Assembly: GCA_937898195.1 (NCBI GenBank)
Contig: CALEJD010000016.1
Coordinates: forward strand, 1-6,026
Reading direction: 5' to 3'
DNA from: an uncultured Clostridia bacterium
GTDB lineage: Bacteria; Bacillota; Clostridia; Oscillospirales; Acutalibacteraceae
Length of the DNA: 6,026 bases
Below the pieces are notes generated by a model. That model had not been told where the DNA came from. It saw only the letters and a program-made list of their open reading frames with translations, and did no database searches. Both the position numbers and the translations under genes were made by a program. Position 1 is the stretch's first letter. Each line of letters starts with the position of its first letter. Of this stretch, positions 1 to 5,103 are shown one piece after another.

Positions 1-21
1 CTCCAGTTGCTGACTAATTTA

Positions 22-69
22 AAAATAAAAAAAGACCGTTGAGTTTTCTCAACGGTCTTTTTTTATTTT
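22..69 (-). terminator. Intrinsic terminator after hslO, probably bidirectional
   Basis: A perfect hairpin begins three bases past the hslO stop codon. The core arms AGACCGTTGAG and CTCAACGGTCT enclose a TTTT loop at 44-47 (AAAA in the minus-strand transcript). Runs of A and T on either side extend the pairing to 22-69. A U-tract follows the stem on both strands, so it should end the minus-strand operon and could also stop a convergent plus-strand gene lying left of the window. Confidence 0.93.
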
Positions 70-72
70 GAT

Positions 73-954
73 TTATTTTGTTGCCTCATCTAATAACTTC
101 AATATTTCTTCTCTTGAGAAAACATACTTTTTGTTGCAGAAATAGCAACTAACTTCTGTTTGCTCATCTTCTGCCATTTCACGAAGTCCATCTTCACCAG
201 CACCAATAAGTGCAGCAGTAACTCTTTCAACAGAGCAGTCACATTTATACTCAACATTTTCTCTGTCAAGGAAGTGCATTTTAAATTCAGGAAGTACTGC
301 TTCACAAATTTGTTCAGGAGTAAGACCATCTGCAAGCATTGTTGTAACTGGCTTAAGATTTTGAAGACCTTTTTCAACAAGCGTAATTGTTTGCTCGTCT
401 GCAGTAGGGAGTAATTGGATTAAAAATCCACCTGCAAGGAGCACATTTTCAGTTTCAGGGTCAACAAGCACGCCTAAAGCACAAACTGTTGGTGTTTGCT
501 CACTTGCAGCATAGTAAGCAGTAATATCCTCTGCAACCTCACCACTTAAAATAGGAATTTGAGCACAGTAAGGCTCTTTAAGACCTAAATCTTTAATAAC
601 AGTTAAAAATCCGTCTTTACCAATAGCACCTGAAACATCAAGCTTACCCTTTTCGTTTAAAGGAAGATTGATTTTGCTATCACCAATATAGCCTTTAACC
701 TCGCCCTTTGAGTTTGCAACTGCAACAACAGGAGAAGCAGGACCACCACCGTTAAGCTTTAATGTAACAGTATCCTTTTCACCTTTTAAAAGAATGCCCA
801 TCATAGAGCCTGCAGTAATAAGTCTGCCAAGAGCAGCAGAGCAAACCTTTGAGGTGTTGTGTATTTCTTGCATCTCTCTAACCATTTCAGTTGAGTTAAC
901 TGCAAGCACATATAAAGTACCGTCGTCGGAAATCATTCTAACAAGTTCGTTCAT
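73..954 (-). CDS. hslO: Hsp33 redox-regulated chaperonin
   Basis: This is a 293-residue Hsp33, the full length usual for the family. Hsp33 is a cytosolic holdase: when oxidised it releases zinc, partly unfolds and binds unfolding proteins under oxidative stress. The C-terminal zinc switch is complete, with Cys238-x-Cys240 (KCDCS) and Cys270-x-x-Cys273 (CYFC), 29 residues apart. The N-terminal region carries typical family stretches such as LNGGGPASPVVAVA (residues 67-80) and GGFLIQLLP (175-183). It is the last gene of a three-gene unit: its ATG overlaps the TGA of the methyltransferase in an ATGA, and GGATGA just upstream can serve as ribosome binding site. A strong terminator follows immediately. 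Nothing is missing or disrupted. Confidence 0.96.
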   Translation of the reverse strand: MNELVRMISDDGTLYVLAVNSTEMVREMQEIHNTSKVCSAALGRLITAGSMMGILLKGEKDTVTLKLNGGGPASPVVAVANSKGEVKGYIGDSKINLPLNEKGKLDVSGAIGKDGFLTVIKDLGLKEPYCAQIPILSGEVAEDITAYYAASEQTPTVCALGVLVDPETENVLLAGGFLIQLLPTADEQTITLVEKGLQNLKPVTTMLADGLTPEQICEAVLPEFKMHFLDRENVEYKCDCSVERVTAALIGAGEDGLREMAEDEQTEVSCYFCNKKYVFSREEILKLLDEATK

Positions 955-1724
955 TTTAATTCATCCTTAAAAATTGTTTTAGTCTTTTTTGCCACAAAAG
1001 TAACTCTTTGTGAGTCATAAGTCACTTCGTTGTCTGTGTAATCATCATAGCATCCTAAAAGCTCAAATCCGCAATCATTGAGCATTTCAATAATTGTGCA
1101 GATATCGTATGAGTACTCTGAAAATGCTTCGTTATATCTTTGATAGTTGTCGTCATCTTCATTTTTGATGAAGAAATCAAGTTCAATGTCAGTTTTGAAA
1201 TTTTTATCGTCATAACTATTGTGCCAGATGCAATAAACTTCATCCATATCATAGAAGAAAACATTGTCACCAAGAATTTTCTTGTGTTTATATGGTGTGT
1301 TCATATCAAAAACAAAAATGCCACCCATATTCATAAAAAGAGAAATTCTCTTGAATGTTTCACGAACTTTTTCAAGGCTATTAATGTGGTTTATGGTGTC
1401 AAGACTTGAAACGGCGCAGTCAATTGTGCCATATAAATCAAGATTTTCACCACTCTGACAAAGAAAGATAGCAGGGGAGTCGAGTTCATATTTTTTCTCG
1501 TTGGCAACAGCGAGCATATCTTCACTTGGGTCAACACCGATAATCTCATAACCCTTTTCTTCAAGCATAAATGAGAGTGTACCTGTGCCACAACCTAAAT
1601 CAAGCAAAAGCCCCCCGTTTATCCCGTTCTGAGATAACAGAGAGCATATTCTGTCTGTCATTTGCTGATAATCTACATTATCGGTCAGAATGTCATAGAC
1701 CGACGAAAAAATATCATAACTCAT
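951..1724 (-). CDS. Class I SAM-dependent methyltransferase
   Basis: This 257-residue protein has the Rossmann-fold methyltransferase signature. Motif I is LLDLGCGTGTLS (residues 40-51), the acidic end of strand 2 that binds the SAM ribose is GVDPSEDML (63-71), the SSLDTINHI stretch follows strand 4 (106-114), and GGIFVFDMNTPYK (134-146) follows. Its general layout resembles small-molecule methyltransferases of Firmicutes, but the substrate cannot be read from the sequence. The C-terminal half is rich in Asp, Glu and Tyr, which may form a lid over the substrate. No signal peptide or membrane segment is seen, so it should be cytosolic. Its start overlaps the stop of the TrpR-like gene (ATGA, 1721-1724) and its stop overlaps the hslO start (ATGA, 951-954), which predicts translational coupling on both sides. 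Confidence 0.88.
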   Translation of the reverse strand: MSYDIFSSVYDILTDNVDYQQMTDRICSLLSQNGINGGLLLDLGCGTGTLSFMLEEKGYEIIGVDPSEDMLAVANEKKYELDSPAIFLCQSGENLDLYGTIDCAVSSLDTINHINSLEKVRETFKRISLFMNMGGIFVFDMNTPYKHKKILGDNVFFYDMDEVYCIWHNSYDDKNFKTDIELDFFIKNEDDDNYQRYNEAFSEYSYDICTIIEMLNDCGFELLGCYDDYTDNEVTYDSQRVTFVAKKTKTIFKDELK

Positions 1725-2008
1725 TTCTTAAGTCTTCCAAAAACAGTATCGTAACCGTCAGCGCCATATTGAAGGCTTCTGTTTACACGGCTGATTGTTG
1801 CAGTTGATGCACCTGTTTCAGCAACAATATCATTATAAACTTTCTTTTCTGTGAGCATTTTTGCAACAACACAGCGTTGAGCCATTGAATGAAACTCAGT
1901 TAATGTGCAAAGGTCTTCAAAGAAGTTATAACATTCTTCTTCGTTTTTAAGTTGCATAATGCACTGAACAAGAAAATCTGTATTTTCATTTTTAAAAGTC
2001 TTTTTCAT
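1721..2008 (-). CDS. TrpR-like DNA-binding regulator, YerC/YecD family
   Basis: This 95-residue protein matches the YerC/YecD family of the Trp-repressor-like superfamily in length and sequence. The all-helical core EEECYNFFEDLCTLTE (residues 23-38) leads into a helix-turn-helix at about 57-79 that contains DIVAETGASTATISRVNR, the family's recognition region. Unlike true TrpR, there is no reason to assume tryptophan binding. The start is well fixed: GGAGG lies 11 bases before the ATG and a strong promoter lies upstream. It is the first gene of the unit with the methyltransferase and hslO, and its TGA overlaps the next ATG. The inverted repeat over the promoter's -10 could be an operator for this regulator, but that is inference. 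Confidence 0.9.
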   Translation of the reverse strand: MKKTFKNENTDFLVQCIMQLKNEEECYNFFEDLCTLTEFHSMAQRCVVAKMLTEKKVYNDIVAETGASTATISRVNRSLQYGADGYDTVFGRLKK

Positions 2009-2019
2009 AATGTATAAAA

Positions 2020-2024
2020 CCTCC
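2020..2024 (-). promoter_or_regulatory. Ribosome binding site of the TrpR-like gene
   Basis: GGAGG on the minus strand, 11 bases before the ATG at 2008. It supports this start for the regulator. Confidence 0.8.
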
Positions 2025-2042
2025 GTGGATTCTTACATTAAC

Positions 2043-2071
2043 ATTTTAACACATTAAAACCCGAAAGTAAA
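2043..2071 (-). promoter_or_regulatory. Sigma-A-type promoter for the yerC-like/methyltransferase/hslO unit
   Basis: On the minus strand TTTACT (2071-2066) and TAAAAT (2048-2043) are separated by exactly 17 bases, and a TG one base before the -10 makes it an extended -10. Transcription should start near 2036, giving a short leader of about 28 bases that holds the GGAGG. A 6-base inverted repeat, TTTTAA-4-TTAAAA (2044-2059), covers the -10 and could bind a regulator. Confidence 0.72.
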
Positions 2072-2078
2072 CCACTTT

Positions 2079-2978
2079 TTATAAAAATAAGTGTAAAATG
2101 ATTCCGGGAATAACTGAACAGAGATAAAGAATACCTAAAATCTTAAGATTTTCTTTTGCTTTTTTCTTGTTGCGGAATAGAATAAGTAATCCTGCGCCCG
2201 CGTTTGTGCAAAGTCCTGCAATAAGTGAGCCGAAACTGAGCGTACCACTTATATAAAGTTGTGTGAGCAAAATTGACGATGCACAGTTAGGGATAAACCC
2301 TATAATTGCTGACAGAAATGGCTGAAAAACAGATTCTGAAAGCAAAAGGTGAGAGAATGTGTCAGTGCCTATAAAAGCAACAAAAAGGTCAATTATAACG
2401 GTGAATAAAAGTAAAAATCCAAAAACTTTAACTGTGTGGATTAATGCAGGGCGTAACACTCCACTTTCTTCATCACAACCACAATGGTCTTGCTCGCAAA
2501 GGTCGTGAGAATGGTGATGATGTGAGTGATGATGCTTCTTTTCAATGAAATAAATAACATAACCGCAAATAAGGGCAATAATTATTTTTGTAATAAGCAG
2601 TTTAAAAATCTCAAATGCACCGTTATGAGCCGTGGCAAGAAGAATAATTGCTTCGTCAGATGTGGCAAGAAAAACTGCAATAAGAGTGCCAAGAGTGATA
2701 ACACCACTTGAATAAAGGTTTGCACTCAATACTGAAAATCCACATTGTGGCACACAACCTAAAACTGTGCCGATAAATGGACCTGCAATGCCTGTGCGAG
2801 TGAAAATATGCTTGATTTTATCCTGCGCTCTGTGTTCTAAAAATTCAATTACTAAAAAAGCAATAAATAAAAAAGGAAGAGCTTTAAGAGTATCAGCAAC
2901 AGCGTCAAGAAGAACATCAAAAATACCGCTGAGTGAAAAAACGGGTACTTCGATGTGTGTATGTAAAAATGTTGTCAT
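2079..2978 (-). CDS. Polytopic membrane permease with His/Cys metal-binding loop (ArsP_2-like putative heavy-metal or manganese exporter)
   Basis: From the preferred start this is a 299-residue membrane protein with about eight hydrophobic segments. Two halves repeat each other: residues 70-114 around GCVPQCGFSVL and 223-268 around GFIPNCASSIL, each followed by LY-SG and a small-residue helix. The shared G-x-x-P-x-C motif suggests a pseudo-twofold pore lined by Cys. Between the halves, residues 149-168 form a loop of His clusters and three Cys, a likely metal-binding site. I place it with the ArsP_2 / putative manganese or heavy-metal exporter group from memory of the family; the metal and the direction of transport are not shown. 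The reading frame extends to an ATG at 3020, but the ATG at 2978 has AAGGAG eight bases before it and is preferred. It lies 34 bases after the SGNH hydrolase gene, probably on the same transcript. No clear terminator follows. Confidence 0.82.
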   Translation of the reverse strand: MTTFLHTHIEVPVFSLSGIFDVLLDAVADTLKALPFLFIAFLVIEFLEHRAQDKIKHIFTRTGIAGPFIGTVLGCVPQCGFSVLSANLYSSGVITLGTLIAVFLATSDEAIILLATAHNGAFEIFKLLITKIIIALICGYVIYFIEKKHHHSHHHHSHDLCEQDHCGCDEESGVLRPALIHTVKVFGFLLLFTVIIDLFVAFIGTDTFSHLLLSESVFQPFLSAIIGFIPNCASSILLTQLYISGTLSFGSLIAGLCTNAGAGLLILFRNKKKAKENLKILGILYLCSVIPGIILHLFL

Positions 2979-2986
2979 TATGTGTT

Positions 2987-2992
2987 CTCCTT
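2987..2992 (-). promoter_or_regulatory. Ribosome binding site that decides the permease start
   Basis: AAGGAG on the minus strand, eight bases before the ATG at 2978. The upstream in-frame ATG at 3020 lies inside the end of the SGNH gene and would add only 14 polar residues. The internal start is therefore preferred. Confidence 0.82.
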
Positions 2993-3012
2993 CGAGATGG
3001 GGATAAATATAT

Positions 3013-3654
3013 TTATTCAAAACTAATCATTTTTTCAACGGCGTCTGCCATAACCTTGTGACCAAGATTTGTTGGGTGTATTCCGTCAATAGCAAGGTCT
3101 TTTGGAGCATATTTTTTCTGTGCTTCATAAAAAACTTCTTGCATATTAAGTACCAATGCGCCGTGTTCAAGCGCTATATTTTCAATTATATCGCCATATT
3201 CGTCAACTTTTTGGTGGAATGGCAATTTAGCCTCAACAGCATCAGTCATAAATGGCATTATACCAAGAACTTGTGTGTCAGGCAATTCTGCTTTGAGTCT
3301 TCGATAAACCTCGCGAATGTGTGGCTCCATCGGGCGCACAAGTGGTGGATAATCTTCAGGCACATAGTTTTCCCAAGCATCATTAATACCAATAAGCATA
3401 ATAATTACATCAGGCTTTAAGTTTATGCAGTCTTTTGTAAGTCGGTCATAAACGTGATATGTACGGTTGCTCGCAATACCTTTAATCTCAACTTTTATGT
3501 CTTTGCTATACTTTTTAAATCTCTTTTTAAGTTGCAAAGCATAAATGTTTCTTCCTCTGATGTCTTTCATCATACGAAAATTAAATTTTGGGTCAGTTAT
3601 ACTGTCACCAATAAATAAAATTTTACTATCTTTTTTGATATGAATTTTATCCAT
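3013..3654 (-). CDS. SGNH/GDSL-family hydrolase (esterase-type)
   Basis: This 213-residue protein carries all four SGNH blocks. Block I is GDSITD with the nucleophile Ser18, block II has Gly59 in KGIASNRT, block III is GIND with Asn91, and block V is DGIHPTNLGH with Asp190 and His193. These form the catalytic triad and oxyanion hole of GDSL lipases, esterases and carbohydrate deacetylases. The overall pattern resembles bacterial single-domain GDSL esterases that remove acyl groups. There is no signal peptide or membrane helix, so the enzyme appears cytosolic; the substrate is unknown. A consensus-like promoter lies just upstream. The start at 3654 has only a weak site (AAGG, 11 bases before it), but the catalytic block follows at residue 16, as is usual. 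The permease gene follows 34 bases downstream. Confidence 0.92.
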   Translation of the reverse strand: MDKIHIKKDSKILFIGDSITDPKFNFRMMKDIRGRNIYALQLKKRFKKYSKDIKVEIKGIASNRTYHVYDRLTKDCINLKPDVIIMLIGINDAWENYVPEDYPPLVRPMEPHIREVYRRLKAELPDTQVLGIMPFMTDAVEAKLPFHQKVDEYGDIIENIALEHGALVLNMQEVFYEAQKKYAPKDLAIDGIHPTNLGHKVMADAVEKMISFE

Positions 3655-3684
3655 AATCTCACTTGCCTTTTTGATAATAAAAAA

Positions 3685-3713
3685 AGTATAGCATAATTAT
3701 ATAAAAATCTCAA
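3685..3713 (-). promoter_or_regulatory. Consensus-like sigma-A promoter for the SGNH hydrolase/permease unit
   Basis: On the minus strand TTGAGA (3713-3708) and TATACT (3690-3685) are spaced by 17 bases, each one base from consensus, and TGC directly before the -10 makes it extended. Transcription should begin near 3678, leaving a leader of about 24 bases. The upstream terminator at 3724-3757 insulates it. Confidence 0.82.
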
Positions 3714-3723
3714 TATTGAACAT

Positions 3724-3757
3724 AAAAATCCCCACCGATTTATCGATGGGGATTTTT
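3724..3757 (-). terminator. Intrinsic terminator downstream of plsC and the ppdK-tail remnant
   Basis: AAAAATCCCC (3724-3733) pairs with GGGGATTTTT (3748-3757). An inner CG/CG extension follows after one mismatch. Both strands place a T-run after the stem, so it could work in both directions, although no plus-strand gene is seen. Its outer stem and U-tract share the CCCC/GGGGATTTTT form with the ppdK terminator at 5018-5046. Confidence 0.85.
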
Positions 3758-3784
3758 GTGTTCATTGTTTATTCCGTAATGAAA

Positions 3785-3811
3785 TTATTTCATTTCAGCG
3801 ATTGCTGCCTG
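3785..3811 (-). repeat. Direct repeat, copy A (matches 5077-5103)
   Basis: 27 bases with one mismatch (T at 3794 against G at 5086, plus strand) to the end of ppdK. The two copies have the same orientation and lie 1292 bases apart, flanking the plsC segment. Confidence 0.9.
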
Positions 3812-3817
3812 TGGGGC
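3785..3817 (-). pseudogene. Remnant of a ppdK 3' end (last codons and stop)
   Basis: Read on the minus strand, this piece encodes APQAAIAEMK followed by TAA. The intact ppdK ends in AAQAAIADMK and TAA. The last 27 bases (3785-3811) match 5077-5103 at 26 of 27 positions, and the one change swaps Asp for Glu. Upstream, similarity fades within about 15 bases and the plsC stop lies 30 bases away, so no start or body of a gene remains. After the stop both copies share ATTGTTTATT (3764-3773 and 5050-5059, plus strand) and a CCCC/GGGG terminator. The simplest reading is a decayed duplicate of the ppdK tail. Recreation of the tail by an insertion at this site is the alternative. Confidence 0.7.
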
Positions 3818-3846
3818 AACGAAGAAATGTAGGAATAAAATATGTT

Positions 3847-4728
3847 TTATTTTAATCTTTTGTTAAACAAAAATGCGTTTTGCCTTGTTGGTTTGATATA
3901 ATTTAAATGTGCAAAGGCATCTTCGTTTGTAATAATATTTTTTGGAGCAAATACTTTTGATTGAATCTCTTCATATGTAAATTTCCATAATGAAATCTGA
4001 TGTTTGACATTCTTAATGTGATAATCTACAGGAATATCTTTTCTTTTATAAATCCCTTGTTTTTCCCAAATTTGAAATTTTAAAGTAGCCATTTGGTCTC
4101 TTAATTTTTCTATTGCAGAAAGTTTGTAACTGATTTCATCGTTGATGTTGTTTGCAACTTCAATAAGCTCACCAAAATTCACATATATATTTTTATCATA
4201 TTGTTCTAATGCAACTGGCAAAATTAATGCACCTGATTTTTGAGCAACTTCGATAATTCCAAACGGTAAAGGTAATACAGGTAAGTTTCCACTTAAATTC
4301 CATGTTCCCTCAACAAACCACATTATATTACCCTTTTTGTTGAGTGTTTTTATTGCCTTTTCTTTTGCATTTTTAGTATCTTCTTTGTTGAATTTATCTA
4401 AATATATAATTCCGTGCAATTCAAGGAAAAATCCATCCAAATTTCCGTGAACATTTTCAAAATCTCCAGACAACAAATAAAAATGTCTCTTCAATATTTG
4501 CGCACTGATTTCTATATCCACTTTACCGATGTGAGTGATACAGAAAATTATAGGTCTTTTAGTTTTCGCTTTCATTTTGTTTAAGCGAATTACTTTGTAC
4601 CCACTTAATATATTTCTAAGAGTTATTACTACCCATAATAACGGATGAAATAATAATCTGATTTTGTGATTAAGGTTGTTTTTTTTAGATTTTTCAAACC
4701 TCAATCTCTCATGAGATAATTCAGCCAT
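3847..4728 (-). CDS. PlsC-type lysophospholipid/glycerol acyltransferase family protein
   Basis: From the ATG at 4728 this is a 293-residue acyltransferase-fold protein. The catalytic HX4D motif is present as HIGKVD (residues 66-71), and the second motif is VEGTWN (139-144), followed by a GxI-EVA--SGALILPVALEQ stretch typical of the family. HPLLWVVITLRNIL (28-41) is a hydrophobic stretch that probably attaches it to the membrane. Such enzymes move acyl chains onto lysophosphatidate or other lipid or sugar acceptors; the acceptor here is unknown. About 130 residues follow EGTW, with basic and amphipathic stretches. The frame stays open up to a TTG at 4809, adding 27 hydrophobic residues, but that codon has no ribosome binding site and the extension runs through a terminator-like hairpin. 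The start is therefore uncertain. Two sampled 60-base lines have 27-30% GC, against 42-52% in ppdK and 37% in hslO, which hints at a different origin. Confidence 0.8.
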   Translation of the reverse strand: MAELSHERLRFEKSKKNNLNHKIRLLFHPLLWVVITLRNILSGYKVIRLNKMKAKTKRPIIFCITHIGKVDIEISAQILKRHFYLLSGDFENVHGNLDGFFLELHGIIYLDKFNKEDTKNAKEKAIKTLNKKGNIMWFVEGTWNLSGNLPVLPLPFGIIEVAQKSGALILPVALEQYDKNIYVNFGELIEVANNINDEISYKLSAIEKLRDQMATLKFQIWEKQGIYKRKDIPVDYHIKNVKHQISLWKFTYEEIQSKVFAPKNIITNEDAFAHLNYIKPTRQNAFLFNKRLK

Positions 4729-4746
4729 TTTATAAACACATCCCCA

Positions 4747-4781
4747 TAAAACAAAAAGTGCGCCCACCGAAGCAGACGCAC
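4747..4781 (-). terminator. Terminator-like hairpin with UUCG tetraloop in front of plsC
   Basis: On the minus strand GTGCGTCTGC and GTGGGCGCAC form ten continuous pairs (three of them G-U) closed by a C(UUCG)G loop, and TTTTTGTTTTA follows directly. This has every part of an intrinsic terminator. It lies 30 bases before the ATG at 4728 and within the possible TTG-started extension of plsC. It could be an attenuator in a plsC leader, the end of a small RNA, or a backup terminator for ppdK. I found no convincing antiterminator partner; GCAGA at 4859-4855 can pair with only five bases of the first arm. Confidence 0.68.
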
Positions 4782-4805
4782 AAAAAACGCAAACTCCGAT
4801 AGTCG

Positions 4806-4825
4806 CCAAACTAATTCAATATAAC
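4806..4825 (+). repeat. Inverted repeat, left arm
   Basis: Its reverse complement matches 4944-4963 at 19 of 20 positions, and similarity continues past the outer end as ACTAT after a one-base gap. The arms are separated by 118 bases. Confidence 0.8.
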
Positions 4826-4943
4826 AAGCACTAATGTCCCTAACATTGATGGAATCTGCATTTTTATCAAATTCTATTTATTAGGAACAAAACAAAAATA
4901 TAGCAAAAGAGAACACTATTCCCTTTGAAATAATGCTTTTATC

Positions 4944-4963
4944 GTTATATTCAATTAGTTTGG
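4944..4963 (-). repeat. Inverted repeat, right arm
   Basis: Partner of 4806-4825 in opposite orientation, with one mismatch (C at 4952). A shorter direct relative, TAATTCAATATTAAC, lies at 4993-5007. In RNA the two arms could form a long stem around a 118-base loop. As DNA they could be ends of a small decayed element. Confidence 0.8.
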
Positions 4964-5017
4964 CACTATTAAGTTTACCATATATTCTGCAATAATTCAA
5001 TATTAACTTTAATATAC

Positions 5018-5046
5018 AAAAATCCCCTTGGATTTCTCCAAGGGGA
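5018..5046 (-). terminator. ppdK: Intrinsic terminator of ppdK
   Basis: TCCCCTTGGA (5023-5032) and TCCAAGGGGA (5037-5046) form a perfect ten-pair stem with a four-base loop. On the minus strand TTTTTG follows the stem. It lies 30 bases after the ppdK stop. Confidence 0.92.
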
Positions 5047-5076
5047 CTAATTGTTTATTTATGAACTAAGTTAAAC

Positions 5077-5103
5077 TTATTTCATGTCAGCGATTGCTGC
5101 CTG
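5077..5103 (-). repeat. ppdK: Direct repeat, copy B (3' end of ppdK)
   Basis: Last 27 bases of ppdK, repeated with one mismatch at 3785-3811. This copy lies in the intact gene and is therefore the likely source. Confidence 0.9.

Larger units (their letters stand above)
4729..5016. other. AT-rich spacer and leader between ppdK and plsC
   Basis: No convincing full gene is seen. The stretch holds an imperfect inverted repeat (4806-4825 with 4944-4963), a third similar motif (4993-5007), a terminator-like hairpin (4747-4781) and short hydrophobic reading frames. One minus-strand frame (4861-4811) encodes 16 residues, MQIPSMLGTLVLVILN. It could be the shifted N-terminus of plsC or chance. A possible promoter for plsC is TTGCTA (4906-4901) with TAATAA (4883-4878) at 17 bases, followed by TAGAAT (4876-4871). 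In DNA this AT-rich these matches are weak evidence. Confidence 0.55.

Noticed and set aside
1..17. Possible end of a convergent plus-strand gene (frame reading PVAD then TAA) ahead of the bidirectional terminator.
   Set aside because: Only four codons are inside the window and other frames also stop nearby, so there is nothing to identify it by.
2475..2534. Run of repeated ATG/GTG-type triplets on the plus strand that looks like a short tandem repeat.
   Set aside because: It is the His-cluster coding stretch of the permease on the other strand, not an independent repeat or CRISPR unit.
2979..3020. Upstream ATG for the permease that overlaps the SGNH gene by eight bases.
   Set aside because: The ATG at 2978 has a strong AAGGAG at good spacing, while the upstream one adds only a polar tail without a clear binding site.
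4696..4872. Minus-strand frame without a start codon encoding about 58 residues across the plsC leader and start.
   Set aside because: It has no ATG, GTG or TTG with a binding site near its beginning and overlaps plsC in another frame. Its hydrophobic look follows from T-rich DNA.
5067..5079. Short palindrome TAAGTTAAACTTA at the ppdK stop.
   Set aside because: It is a six-base-arm AT-rich palindrome right at the stop, ahead of a far stronger terminator, with no sign of its own function.
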